The translations under genes and the position numbers were made by a program. Source: Eutrigla gurnardus (taxonomy: Eukaryota > Chordata > Actinopteri > Perciformes > Triglidae). From it: a DNA stretch of 64,000 bases. Where the stretch lies: positions 11,552,944 to 11,616,943 of the forward strand of contig OY741287.1 in assembly GCA_963514095.1 (NCBI GenBank), written 5' to 3'. Positions within the stretch are counted from its first letter, which is position 1, and the number at the start of each line of letters is the position of its first letter. A model generated the notes under the pieces. It was not told where the DNA came from. It did no database searches and saw only the letters and a program-made list of their open reading frames with translations. Of this stretch, positions 20,501 through 35,374 are shown one piece after another.

Positions 20501-23500
20501 CCAGGTGAGCAGGTGTTTCTATCTGAGCCTGAGCTTCTACAGTCCAGGAGAGCAGACTCATGGCCTCCACACTGGAACTCTTTGGTCCACGTTGGAGCCC
20601 CCACGTCTCCATAGAGCGCCCCCTGGAGGACTGAAGGAGCCCCACAGCCAAGCTCCCTACAGACCACCTCTGCATCCTGCTGGTCAAAGTCAGCTTCACA
20701 CACTGAGGACCACCACTGGTTGGACTGGTTGGACTTCACCTCCAGTCTGCCTGAGCACAGACTAGTCCCATTCAGCAGCCTGACAGAGTCTGGAGAGATG
20801 ATAGAAGATCAAATAGAGAGAGAGAAAAGACACCAGACACCAGAGAAAAAGATGTCATGAAACTATTCAGTGATTCAAACTGGACTCAAAACAATTCCAC
20901 CATCAGTTCATCATTTACAGTTTTTCTAATTGCTTTGCCACAATTCTCAAAAGATAATGAATATTTTCTAAACAACATGTGTAAACCTCCAAACCACTGG
21001 CCACTGCTTCACAACAGATTATCATTTCTCATTCTTTTAGAGAAATTGCAAATATTTTAGCACATATATGCAAATGAGAACAATTATCTACAATTTGCAC
21101 AATTAATGATTGAACATATCTTGCTGATCAAAACTGATTATGTTGTCTATCAGTTGAACAGTTGTTCTCTTCAAAACGTGTATGAATTCTTTCATGGTTT
21201 ACAGTTGTTTTATATGAATAAAAATACAGGAACAGTTTCCATGTGTAGAAGAAATTGTGTTACCTTACAATTCTTATTTGGTTTTGGTATAATGTTCCTT
21301 TCTCTCTAAACATCAAATGTCCTGCTGAGCTGTTTTCCATTGTGTTAACCCTTGCCGTCTTGATGAAAAGACCCTTTGATCTGTCCCCCTTCCTGGACCG
21401 TCTCCGAAACACCTTCATCTCACATACTTGATCAAGGCCTTCATTAATGGCCCCTGTTGTGACACTATGTAGAAAGAACCCAGCTGTTCCGAGGGAAGTC
21501 ACACCTTTATGTTGTCTCAGGACGTCTCTTCCACTTGGGAGAGACGCGTATTGAATCTATGTAAATCCACTGTTTAGACCTGCCCCTTTGGTTCTGTATA
21601 AGTTGTCTCTTGCCTCACATCATGTAGAATGGACTGTGTGGCAACTGCGACATTGCTCTTTCTCCACTGTCAGTGATTAAACCTCATTTGAACCAGCCAC
21701 AGAATTGGACCTGAAGAGTTTCTTCCACACTATGGCGTTGTCGGCAACTCGCTAACCCTGGGCTAGAGGACGTCTGGACTGGAGCCAGTGATTTTGAATA
21801 TTAGCAATCGGCGCCAAATTCAAAGGGTAAAGGAAGCCTCTTGTAAAATTCCTAACTTTTGCTGATATTCACAACCCTGTCTCAGGTCCGGATCTTCCAT
21901 AGACCCAGGTAACGCGATTTAAATTTTCAAATAGCAGCAGTTGACTGCAGGCTGTTCTGGTGAGTTTTAAGCAAAAAGGCCTTATGTAGTATAATAACAG
22001 ATTGCATGGTGGAATTCTCCGTCACCTTATGGGTTTGAGTTTTTCTCGGTGTAACAGATTATTATATGAGGTGGATGATATTGTTATGGAGTAACCAGGC
22101 TTCCATACTTACCTCCCATTGTTATGTGAGGTCGACAATATTTAAGTGGGGTAGCCAGTCCGCCACTCATATTGTCCTAAATCCTATTGGTAGTGTAATG
22201 ACAGTTTGCATAGTAGAATTCTCTGTAAATTAGGATTTTTCTGTGTGAGGGATTATTATATGAGGTTGATGATATTGGAGTAGGGGTAGCCAGACCACCG
22301 CTCATATTATCCTAAATCCTATTGATAGTATAATGACGGTTTATAAAGTGACATTCTCTGTGATTGAGGATTTTTCTATATGAAAGATTGTTATGCGAGG
22401 TGGATGACATTGAAGTTGGGGTAGCCAGACCGCCGCTCATGTCATTGTAATCCCTACTTGGAAATGCAATGACGATTTGCATGGTGAAACTCTCTGTGAT
22501 CTTATAGATTTCAGTGTTTCTCTTTGTAAAAGATTGTTACATTGAATGAATGAGGTGTGTATAACCGGTTTGAAAGTTGTATGAGCTCATTGTAACGTCT
22601 TATTTGTCAATGTTGTGTATTTGTGTTTTGCCGTGATTTAAGGCCCGCCGAGGCCATAAATATGTTGTTTTCTTGCTGTGAGAAATTATTGCTGGAATTG
22701 AGTAGTTGTTCAGGAGGTTACAATTGAACACAACATTCCAGCTCTAGTTCCTTATCCATTAGTTAAATAGCCTTTTGATCACTGTGATTCACGACTGCTG
22801 TTTTGCGATAAACCACGTGGCTAAGAGCACTTTATTTTCATGTAAATACAAATTTTTCTTCACTGTGTAGAATCACTTCTTTAGCTAGTTGGGTTGTAAG
22901 TCTGTTTTAATTAATTTTCCCCAACCTACTTTAGTTTTCTATTTAAATACGTTATATTCTATTTTTTTTATTTCTTGTTACTCAAGACTGTTAGTAACTT
23001 GCCCTTTATCCCTTCTCTAACTAGTTGGTTTGTCTCTCTGTTTTAATTTGTTTCCCCCACCCTGCCCTTTGTTATTTACTATAGTTTAATTGGTTCTTTT
23101 AGTATTCTGGCTTCTCTTTAGCCTGTTGATTCGTTTATTTTTTTAATTCACGTCACCCTACCTACCATCTATTATTTTAGTATTTTTGTAAATATTTCAT
23201 TTTTTTCAATTTTATGATTTCTTGTTTCTCATAACTAATACTGTACCTTATCCTTCTAGTATTATCATTTCGTTTGAGCCGGTTATTTCTGTATCAGTTA
23301 ATTTGCCCCCTTTTATTTTTTGTCAAAATACTATTCTCAATATTTAGTACTATTATTATGTTCTCGTTAATCATTTTATAATATTTTTGTTTCAATTGTA
23401 TTTTTATTTTCACTGTATTTCATTTTTATCTTTATTATTATTTTTTTCATTTTCGCCTGGTTTTTGCCTGGAATGCTCTATACAAATCTGGCACCCTATT

Positions 23501-26500
23501 GAACGGAGTTAAACTGAGAGAGTGTTCAGAGACACCAGGATGAACGCATTCACAGTAGCGTTCATCAGGCAGAAATACAGTACGTTCAGTTCACGTTCGC
23601 CCAAAATATGAACGAGTTCAAGAACTATCGTTCAATGAACAGGTTCAGGCACAACACTGTTTAGCAGTATTGCTTCTGTAACTAGTTGGTTGTCTGTCTG
23701 TTTTAATGCATTTTCAGCAACCTACCTGTTGCTATTTTAGTCTTTTTGTAAATACATTATTTTTCTATTTTATTACTTCAGGTTTCACATACTGTTAGTA
23801 CCTTGTCCTTTAAGTGTTATTGTTTATCTTAACTAGTTTGCTGTTTTTTTTTTGTCTATATGAATTAATTTTGACCTTTTGTTAATATTAGTTTTTAAAT
23901 TTTTTAAATGTATTATTTTCATTTTTAAATTTCTCGTTAATAATTATGTTGGTTTTAATTTTTATTTAATCTTATTTTTTATTACTGTTTCATTATTATT
24001 TTCGCTTGTACATTTCTATTTTATTTTTTCTCTCTTCAAAAAAAAAAAAAAAAGAGGGATAAATTAACTGAATTATGTGACTTGCCATCAATCCTAAAGA
24101 CCTGAATTGTAACTTGAAACGTTGAATTGTCCTCTGAGGTTGTAAACACAGTAGGCGTCTCCGGCATCACTAAACAAAACCCAGTAAGTGCTCCAATGAC
24201 AGTGGAATTAGGCCCCCTATCTAGAGAACATGCCTTTCAAATACTGATACCCCTCTGAACTTACTGGGTCGTGATTTATTATGTCAATTTGACTGCACCA
24301 TTAATGCACCTCTTATGGGGTATATCTTGATGTACCTGATGCTAATGTTAATACTGTGTTTTCTAGGCTACAACAGGTTTCCCGATCAGTGACCCATGCT
24401 TGGCAGTTGCCCTCTCCTCAACTTTCTTTAAAACTTCAAACATCTATGACCATATAACCAAACAACCCACTTCTCCTTTCCTTTCTTGGTTAATTTCTGA
24501 AATATCTGACTCTTTGCTCTGGTTTCCCTCACTCCATTGTCTAGCTCATCACGATGCAGTTCCAAATTCTGAGTATATTCAAAAAGCTGAGCAAGATGAA
24601 GGAGCAACCTCCCTCTTGCATGTTAATGATATATATTTTGGTCATGCAGGGATTGCACTTGATGTAAAACTATCTCTCACTCAACAACCTATGTTTCAGA
24701 AGGATGACGGTGTTCCCCATATCGCAGTAGCTACCGCTAACAAATACGACACCTTGGAGCTGGGCAAGATGGTAAAGTTATTCCAATGTTGTAATGACAA
24801 AACATTTTGTGATACTGTAGCCAGTTACCCACTGTACAAGGTTGGCTCTTTGGGGTACATCCTGTGCGTCTCTTTTGACCCACAACCTGTTATCTTTTCA
24901 ACTCTGTCACAGACAGAACCACACCTAGCCCCCCCAGCCTATTTCTCCATCTACAACCTCCTTCCATCGTCATCCCAGATCCCTCCTGCTTTGTGTTCCT
25001 CCCACCTTAATGATGTGGGACTGATTCTTTCTGCTTCTAGTGTAAAAATGAATGTCAACCCAGATAAACCACTCCCAAAGAAACGCCAGTATCCCCTTAA
25101 ACCCGACGCAGAACTTGGAATTGCACCTGTGATAGAGTCCTTGTTAGAACAAGGAATAATAATAGCTACCTCCAGCCTCTGTAACACTCCCATTTTGCCC
25201 ATACAAAAAAACAAACAAACAAACAAAGAAGACAAGTTATAAGATCTCAGTGCAGTTAATGATGTGTTAACCCTATTTTTCCTGTAGTTCCAGATCGCTG
25301 TATTTTTTTATTTCAGTCACGCTGTGGAAACTACTTCCTCCATGGTACTGAGATCTCCACTAAACACTATTTGCCCCCAACTCTGTCTCCCATGTTGTCT
25401 TCCGCTCTGAAACGCAACATTTTTCCTCCTCTAGACAGACTTGTTATGAGTTCACCCTTCTTTCCAAACCTAACCTTACTATTGAGCGCTGATCACCTCT
25501 TAACTCTGTTTCCCTCCTTCCTTCCCTAATTGATGGCAAGCCATATAGTTGTGAAAGTTGATCTTAGTTGATCATTATGCTAACCCCGTCCCGAACCACT
25601 AGACAAACCACTTGCAAAACCTGAGTTAATTTGTTTGTAGATGGTAGCTCATACCGCTCTCCCACTGGAGCACTTGACTAGAACCCTATGAAATCTGTTT
25701 TAATTTTTCAAGATTCCTTTTATTTTTCCAGAATTTCGTGCTCTCCGTTTTAATTTTCTAAATTCCATGTTTTCCCATTTAATTTTTCCCAAATCCCATA
25801 CTTCCCGTTGTAATTTTTCTAAATCCCGGTTTCTGTTTAATTTTTCTAAAAACAAATTTCCAGTTTAATTTTTCTAAATTTTTATTTTCCATTTTATTGT
25901 TTTTTTCCCCCCTAAATTCCATGCTTTCTTTTTTCCATTTTTCGGACTTCTGTGTTTTCCGTTTAAATGTTTCTAAATTTTGTTTTCCGTTCTCATTTTT
26001 CAAAATTCTGTTTTCCGTTTTCATTTATGGAAATTCAGTATTTTATAGCATTTTTTCATCAAATACTGTCTAATCGTGTAGGTGATAGATCAAAATAAAG
26101 AAATTTCTAGCAGGCCCCTGCCCCTGACTTTCGCTGTGTCTAAAATCAGCGTATCTGTCAATCCACTCGCTGCTATTTATGTTTCACTTTTCAGACATGC
26201 TGGATGAGGCGGTGTTCCCGTTGATTACACAACGTTTAACCCTCCCCCACTTTTCCCTTTTCTTTCAGCTTAGGTATGGTAACAAACTCTTATAATGTTC
26301 GAGAAAACGTTGATTTTCAGATTTTGACAAATTCCACGAAATTCCACGTTTTACAGGTATTCTTGTCAGATTCTGCGTTTTAGTCTATGTGCATTGTGGG
26401 AATCAGAGAGCCCTAGACTTGACTCAGGTTATGCAATTGGTCCCCTATTTGAGATCCTAGAATCTCCCCCACCCCCTCCCACCCCCATGCTCAGCCCCAC

Positions 26501-29500
26501 AAGCTGAGTTCTTTGCTTTAACGTGGCTACGTTACAAGCAGCCCCCGACACCTCTGAGCGCTCTGCCTGGTTGTGTTGTTTTATGAATTGTGGAGCTGCT
26601 GCGACGGCCGCGCATTAGCCACACATTTCTTGCTTCCTCAACTTGTTTGTGTGACACATGGTGTGACTTACAGGAGCAAATGGGGAATGGTTGCTGCAAT
26701 AAGCAGATTTATGTTGCTCCTGTTACGTCCCTAAATTCAAACAATTTTGTCGACACAAACCAAGAAGAGCATTCCCCCCGTGAGGACTCTTTTGTAAATA
26801 TGCTGATTGACAAAGTCATATGTTCACATGTTATTGTTATTGTTTTTTTTAATCATATGTTTTCAACATAGACTGAAGTTTTTGCAAACAGAAAAGCAGA
26901 CACCACAACAGTGACTACTCTGCTCCTCAGAGACATTGTCTGCCTGTTTGGGATCCCACGCTGGATTAACAGCGACGACGGCACCCATTTCAACTCCTCT
27001 ATCACACGAGAACTCTGCAAGGAACTGTGTTCTTCTGTCTAAGCTCTGCACTAACAGGTGATCGCAGCCCAGACACCTCCCACTGACGGGGGCTGTCACA
27101 ACCTTCAGCCTGGTGATTTCAACCCTGAAGCAGTTCAAGCGAAGGAACGCTCTCCAGCCCAGGTGGACCGGTCCATCTCAAATACTGCTGACCAACAACA
27201 CTGTCATGAAGTGTGAAGGATACCCCACATGGATCCACTCGTCACGCTGCAGAAGATCAACAGCCCAGCGGGATGCCAACATGGACCAGTGAAGATCAAC
27301 AGCCCAGCAGGAGAACAACCCGGAGCGGTGCTGTTCTGACCAGATGCTGATGGAGAACACCAACATGGCTGCTGCTTGTGACCGGATTATCACTTCTGTG
27401 GCTCCCTTGCAGTACCAGTATTAAGCAATGGGGACAGAAGGTTGCTTTGGAAGATCCCCCTCTTGATACTGAAACCACGGAGCCACCAAAAAAAAAAAAG
27501 AAGCATATTAGCAACATCTCGTCCCTGCTTGAATGCTCCATCCTTCAACAGAGACGGGAAACTGGACCCGATACATTTCTCACACATGACCAAATTATTT
27601 CTACAAACACTTATATCAACCTGCCTAGAATGATAGCTGACAAAAGCTTGAATTCTAACCATAACAGTTACACATGATGAACTCTTCCCACTGATGACTC
27701 ATCTCACACCCATGAACTTTCTCCAGTTTTCACCTGAAATTAGAACTTTATCCTGCAAAATATCCATAAACAAGTGTCAGGCGTGCATGGATGCCCCTGC
27801 TACCATCCCTCTTAGTGTAGTTCCAGGACCATTAGAATTGTGTATTAAAGGCACCGGAAGTGGACATGACATGAATTTCAAATTGTCACTTCGTGCTTTC
27901 CTCCATGACCAACAAGGACTTTGTTTGGACTTCAACCTCGTCTACGCCTCCTGCCTACAGCTTTAGACAATCTTTTTAGCATCTCAGGGTGACACTTGTG
28001 CAGTGATTTGTGTTGAATGTTGTACTTATGTGACAGATTATCATTGCACGCATTCAACACAATACTGATGAGGTGCACACCAGCAATATTAGCAAAACTT
28101 TTGAATGATTGGAACGAATATAGAATAGATGTTTTTGTTGTTATGTTGGAATAATCTGGTTTTTATTACCCCTTATTATTTTTTCTTGTATCAGAGCAAT
28201 GTGTAAAATTATTACAGCTAAGGTGACTACTCAATGAACTACTCACGACGTACCTAAATAATTATTTCATGATGTTTTTGACAATTTGTGTAGAATTGAT
28301 GTATTGTAATTTTCTTACTTCACTTGATTACATTTTCTTGTGTATTTAGTGTTGTCCTATAGGACAAAATGGGGAATTGTAGAAGAAATTGTGTTACCTT
28401 ACAATTCTTATTTGGTTTTGGTATAATGTTCCTTTCTCTCTAAACATCAAATGTCCTGCTGAGCTGTATCCATTGTGTTAACCCTTGCCGTATTGATGAA
28501 AAGACCCTTTGATCTGTCCCCCTTCCTGGACCGTCTCCGAAACACCTTCATCTCACATACTTGATCAAGGCCTTCATGAATGGCCCCTGTTGTGAAACTA
28601 TGTAGAAAGATCCCAGCTGTTCCGAGGGAAGTCACACCTTTATGTTGTCTCAGGACGTCTCTTCCACTTGGGAGAGACGCGTATTGAAGCTATGTAAATC
28701 CACTGTTTAGACCTGCCCCTTTGGTTCTGTATAAGTTGTCTCTTGCCTCACATCATGTAGAATGGACTGTGTGGCAACTGCGACATTGCTCTTTCTCCAC
28801 TGTCAGTGATTAAACCTCATTTGAACCAGCCACTGAATTGGACCTGAAGAGTTTCTTCCACACATGGAAACGTGAGTGCAGTGTGTAATACTGTAAAAGA
28901 AACTTGTACTGATGAAATCAGCATGTGGATAGTATTCAGTTTAGTGTTCAGTTCACTGGACAAACAGAACATTCTAGTAGAGGAAACATTCATGGTCAAC
29001 TAAAGAAATAGGACAAACCTGAAATGTGGATATAAGGAACATTTCCAGGCTCCACTGCCGTCCTGAAAAACATCTAAACATTCTGACCACCATTGTTTCC
29101 ATGAGGTCAAAGGAACTTTTCATTTGGAGGGCAGAGACTTTTTATATGAGACACTAACTTTGTTTTGAAGCACGACTTCAATGTTTTGAGTGAGTTCTGA
29201 CCTTTTGCAGGTGAGTTATGGTGTTGTGTTGGAACATGGAAGCTATTTAGACAAATCAGGTTCTGAGAATATTAACAAAGTTTCAAGAGATGAGCCAAAG
29301 AAATTGAAATAAACTGTAACACCAGAACATGTTTAGAACACCACAGCCTGCAGCAGTGTTACATCACATTTACATGAATACACTCTAACAACTGTTATCC
29401 ATTGTTCAACACTTTCAATATGTTTTCAAGCAGAAACACATCATCATCTGCAGATCCTCTATTCTGTTCCTTCTGCTCAGAGACTCCACAAACGTTGCTC

Positions 29501-30592
29501 TCCACACAGAGAAGTTACAACTTTGGATTCTCTCTTATCTTCCTCAGAATAAAGCTGTGTTTAGAAACAGAGCTGTAAGATGTAAAAGCCATCGGGGCTG
29601 GACTCTCTCCTTCTAAGGAGGTGTTCAGGGTGAAGGACTCCACGTGGGGGTGGAGATACTGACGAGCCCCCGACTGAGCTGCTCAGAGTTGTGGCCACTT
29701 TTGGTGCCTGCTATGGTGGCAACCAAAGAACCTGCTGGTGGAAACCAGCGGCTCAGAAAGCTGTGGAGCTGAAGAAGGAGTCCTTTCAGGCTGCTTGGTG
29801 GTCGGCCCAGAGGACTCCTGAAGCAGCACACGTGGAGGTTTCTCTCATACAGATATCTTGGTGCATTCAGCAGATATGTTGAATATGTTGAATTACCAAC
29901 AGCTGACAGCTTTCTAGATAAGTAAGAATGAAGAAAGTAAAACAACCACATTGCATGCATCTTTGTCATGACGTCATCGCTTCTAGAGCTCCGTCCATAT
30001 CTTTGTTTCATTTCACAGAGCGCTGCCGCGCCGTTATTTCTGCGTGCGCTGCTGTCGCTGTTTCTGTGGTGAGATTGTGATTCAGAAAACTTTACTGTTC
30101 ATCAGACTTCATGTGTCAAAAGCATCCGTTTATGTGGGCAGGCCAAGACGAGGAGGACGAGATTTCCTAGTGTTAAAAACACATTTCTAACAAAACATAC
30201 ACTTATTTCATTACATACATGTATACATTCCAATAGTACTGATTTGTTTACTATTCTAATTATATTCGGTTCCAGAAGTTCGTTCCAACAGCCCTAAAAC
30301 ATTCTAGTAGTTTTATTATAATTCCTTGTTATTCAGAGACCATGAACATGTGCATAAATATGCAAATGTGTGTGCAATCATTTAAGGACTTTCACCCTGT
30401 CTGAAGTCAGCGCGTCTGTCGATCCACTGGCCGCTATTTAAGTTTCACTATCAGTTGTGAATCAGTTCATTTCTCAATGTTTCTAACGTCAGATTGTGTT
30501 TGGAGCTGCTCATCACATGGATTCTTGTGGGTCATTTGATGACAAAACTCAGAAAAAACGTATCATAAACATCTTCGACATGACTATCAATC

Positions 30593-30652
<60 letters not shown>

Positions 30653-30782
30653 AGCCCCGCCCCTCAGTGAAACAGACAGAGAGGAGAGACGCTGGATGAA
30701 GCGGTGTCCGTTAATTACACTAAAACACAGGAGAGACTCTCAATGTGTTTTTTCTCTTTTCTTTCGTCAAACGCTTATAATG

Positions 30783-30868
<86 letters not shown>

Positions 30869-33800
30869 CAAAGAATTCAATGAAATTCCGCATTTTACAG
30901 CTGATTACATTTTCATTGTCAAAATATGTGATTCTGTCATAGGGCCCTACTCGGCACGCCCCAGTTTGAAAACCACAGTCATAGATGATGTCATAGATGA
31001 TGTCACTGAGGGGCTTACCTGAGCAGGTGAGATTCAGGATGGAGGAAGAGGGGACTGATGTTGCACACTCCCTCAGAGTGGATCCAGAATGAACACAGTC
31101 AGACCTGATCCACCACACAGGTCTGAATGAGGACTCCTCTCTCTCTCCTACAGAAACAGCAGAGCCACAGTCCAGCTCTCTACAGACAACAGCTGCTTCC
31201 TTCAGGGTCCAGTCATCGTCATACACTGGTCTCCAGTCTCCCTGATGTCTCACCTCCAGTGTTCCAGCACAGTGACTGGCTCCTCCCACCAACCTGACAG
31301 GCTCTGAACAGAAAGAAGAGAGTCGTCAGTCAAAGAGCAAAGTGAGTTTGATGAGAACAGAAATGAACCAGATCAAAGCTGCAGCTCCTCTTCTACCTGA
31401 GCAGGTGAGTCCAACAGCTTTGCCAGGTGAGCAGGTGTTTCTATCTGAGCCTGAGCTTCTACAGTCCAGGAGAGCAGACTCATGGCCTCCACACTGGAAC
31501 TCTTTGGTCCACGTTGGAGCCCCCACGTCTCCATAGAGCGCCCCCTGGAGGACTGAAGGAGCCCCACAGCCAAGCTCCCTACAGACCACCTCTGCATCCT
31601 GCTGGTCAAAGTCAGCTTCACACACTGAGGACCACCACTGGTTGGACTGGTTGGACTTCACCTCCAGTCTGCCTGAGCACAGACTAGTCCCATTCAGCAG
31701 CCTGACAGAGTCTGGAGAGATGATAGAAGATCAAATAGAGAGAGAGAAAAGACACCAGACACCAGAGAAAAAGATGTCATGAAACTATTCAGTGATTCAA
31801 ACTGGACTCAAAACAATTCCACCATCAGTTCATCATTTACAGTTTTTCTCAATTGCTTTGCCACAATTCTCTAAAGATAATGAATATTTTCTAAACAACA
31901 TGTGTAAACCTCCAAACCACTGGCCACTGCTTCACAACAGATTATCATTTCTCATTCTTTTAGAGAAATTGCAAATGTTTTAGCACATATATGCAAATGA
32001 GTACAATTATCTACAATTTGCACAATTAATGATTGAACATATCTTGCTGATCAAAACTGATTATGTTGCTTCTCAGTTGAATAGTTGTTCTCTTCAAAAC
32101 ATGTATGAATTCTTTCATGGTGTGAGTCATCACATGTACAATAGTCCATTCAACTGTCTATACTAGGGGTGTCAACGTTTAATGCTAATGCTAATGCTAA
32201 TCCCATGAAATCAAAGCCATTGTAAGTGGTTGCGCATGGATCCCGTGCTGTTACTATAAGCCAACGTTGCCTGGCATGAATTACACTCAACTGTTGTACA
32301 TATAATACTACACACACAGGGCTTGATGTTGTTTTGAAGGAGCGCCGTCTGCATATATTTCTAGTCAACACTCGACCTGCATCAGCGCATGTGAATACGA
32401 GCGGATCTGTGCGAGCAGGCAGCGCGAGCGCAGCGGATTTTGGACGGAGACACACAGCCGCATTTTGATTATAAAGTACCGGTCCGGTCCGGTTCCGCTC
32501 ACACCACGAGTCTGAAGAGTGCAACAGCTTATCAAAATACAGTGTCAACTTTCCGAATTTTCAAAGTAGAAAGCGACATCGTGGTGGTTCAACGAGGCGG
32601 ACGGTCATCAGAACAACATCAAGAACGTACACGAAGAAGAACGTAGCGGGGGCGCGCGGTGAGGATTGTTGTGGCCGCGCGCCTTAAGGAGCAAGTCTCC
32701 ACTGTGCTGCGCGGAGATGAGAGAGGGCAGCTCATATCAGACACTATACGGCCAGCCCAGCATTTTTTAATGTTTTTTTTTTTCACTAAACGGGCCAGTA
32801 AATATTCCTTCGCGGGCCGGATACTATAGCCGTATATATTGGTGAGAAATAAACGAGGAGGAGGGAAAATGACGTGTAAACGGTTATTGATTTTTCTAAA
32901 CGGTTACGATTTATTATTGTATCGTTGACACCCCTAATATATACCATGAATATCATCAGTGGTGGACAGTAACGGAGTATATTTACTTAAGTACTGTACT
33001 TAAGTACATATCCAGAGGATTTTGTACTTTACTTGAGTATTAGATTTCTTTGGTACTTATTACTCTTACTTGAATACATTTCCAAGACAAATACTTTTAC
33101 TTTTCAAGGGCGTAGAATTGGGTAGGGACGCTAGGGACACGTCCCTACCAATATTCAGCCGCTACTGTGTAGTCACTATCAATACAACCGCTGTCCGTAG
33201 TGTTTAGTCAATGATTATGGCACACAAAGGGTCGGTCTCTGCTAGAAGTCCCGCCTCTAACCTAAATACCGCTCCCTGATTGGCTGCCGGTTTCTCGCTA
33301 ACTTACATGTGATTGGCTGTCCCCACTGTCACTCCTTCTGCTTGTTAAAACTACCTGCAACCTGCTAGTTGGACCGGACGAGAGGCAGTGCATGTTATCT
33401 GCAGGTTGTCAACATGTTCGGCATTTGTTCTTCCTGGGTCACGTCAGCTAGATGGATATTAATATCAGTGGTGTCATTTACATTTGTGTTTGTGTCTGTT
33501 TGTGTTCGTGTACGTGTGTACGTGTGTGTACGTGTGTACGCGTGTACGTGTGTGTGTGCTGTCCAGGATTTGAAGGATGTCAAAGAAAAGAAAAGTGTAT
33601 AAGAGACTTCTTTAGGAGTCAAAGTGTAAGTTATTTCAAGGGTGTATAGGTAGAGGCTCAACAATACAGATATTGAATAAAAGAGAATATTTAATGCCAA
33701 AGAGATACACTTTGTTAAAGTTATTTTTTCATTCTTATTTTCATGTATTTGTGTAGAAGAGAGCAACGGTTTAAAAACAGAAATAAAGAACATTTGTGGT

Positions 33801-35309
33801 GGAAATACAATAAAACCTCAGATTCTAGATGATCATGTGATTTTATAATTATCAAATATAATTAATTCATATTAAGTAATCTTAATATTTAGTAAAAGCC
33901 TTTTTTGCTCAGGCAATAACTGTACCATCAAGCTCTATGATCATTGTATCCCTAATGTATCTGTTCATGTCATGCATCAACACATTGTGTAAGGTGACAG
34001 ACTGCAGAGAGGCTGGAGGAGGTAAGGAGAGGCTGGAGGAGGTAGAGAAGGAGAGGCTGGAGAAGGTAGAGGAAGAGAAGCTGGAGGAGATAGAGGAGGA
34101 GAAGCTGGAGGAGATGGAGGAGGAGAGGCCAGAGAAGGTAGAGGAAGAGAGGCAGGAGAAGAAGGAGAGGCTGGAGGAGATGGAGGAAGAGAGGCAGGAG
34201 GAGAAGGAGAGGCTGGAGGAGATAGAGGAGGAGAAGCTGGAGGAGATGGAGGAGGAGAAGCTGGAGGAGTTGGAGGAGTAGAGGCTGGAGCAGATAGAGG
34301 AGGAGAGGCCAGAGAAGGTAGAGGAAGAGAGGCAGGAGGAGAAGGAGAAGCAGGATGAGATGAAGGAGGAGACTTGACAATACTGATCTGACAGAAATCT
34401 GCCAGCAGTTCATTTCTGTTACAGACCGGCGTGGGCATGTGTTTGGCTCTTTCAAATAGAAACAACCAGTGGACACTAATCTGCTTGTATTTAAGTATTA
34501 GTGACAAACACATTTACATTTCATTTATATTTATTTACAATGTTGTATTGTATTTATGTATTTCCAATGTTGTTGATGGACAGTAGGCTATGTTAATTGA
34601 CAGTATGATGCACAGTAGCACTACAGCCCTGAAGCCCTGCACTAAAGAGTAAAGATGAGAACTCTTCGAAGTTGCCTACTTGTCTTTCATTAGTTGCTTT
34701 AACCTATAACATCTTCATGACGTGAAATTATGATTGCTCGAGTTAATTTCTAGAAAGGCTGAAAAGTACTCGTTACTTTCAGGTCTGCTCTTTTTTTTTT
34801 TCTTTCTTTTTGTTTTAAATACTATTGAACACAAGCTGTGTTTGTCAAAGAAGGAAACCTATCACAGTGCACGCTCTCCACTGGGATCTACGTAAAAGCA
34901 GAAATACGTAATCCCTCCCCATAAGGATACCGCCAAAGTAGCCACGCTCTCCACTGTGTTTGTCAACACAAAACCGCGACAATGACTGAGTCTCAGACTG
35001 AGTGTGATAATGATCCGGAGGAACTTTCAGAACATCCTTGGCCTTATCTGGACTCCATGTTTGAGTTTTACAGAGTAAAAAACATGGACACAGACAAACA
35101 GTCATATATTTTCCAATGTGTATTGTGTTTGCCGAAGGAAAACTACATCTCTGCTTTCAACAACTCCACGTCCAACTTAAAGAAACACGTTGACGTAAGT
35201 TAACCAGACTTTCACCGTGTGTTTTTCCTATTTGTCTCGGTCAATGTCATCGTGTTGTGAGAATGTGAGTGTGTGTTGATCACAAAAACTACATTTTGTA
35301 GGAAGTGGC

Positions 35310-35374
<65 letters not shown>

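Larger units (their letters stand above)
21244..28862 (+). mobile_element. ERV2: decayed LTR retrovirus, 7.6 kb, TSD CATG
   Basis: Two LTRs (21244-21729 and 28378-28862) start TGTAGAAGAAA and end TTTCTTCCACA and are flanked by CATG at 21240-21243 and 28863-28866. The sister intron shows the uninterrupted site TTTCCATGGAAACG. The interior has protease, RT-start, RNase H and integrase remnants (24200-27010) with stops, a long AT-rich repetitive leader, no recognisable gag, and an hAT at 25680-26416. A 4-bp duplication and TG...CA ends fit gamma-type retroviruses. By eye the LTRs differ at about 7 substitutions and one indel. Confidence 0.9.

Noticed and set aside
27378..27966. ORFs after ERV2 integrase as a possible env
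   Set aside because: No signal peptide, CXXC, cleavage site or CX6CC was seen, and the frames are short.
30600..31022. Plus ORF through TG and AT microsatellites
   Set aside because: Simple-repeat translation overlapping the opposite-strand SRCR exon.
32590..32720. GC-rich segment as a CpG promoter
   Set aside because: It lies inside an hAT-like element with clear inverted ends and has no exon downstream.
34008..34513. Long Glu/Leu and Pro/Ser frames on both strands
   Set aside because: They are produced by the purine minisatellite, not by a gene.
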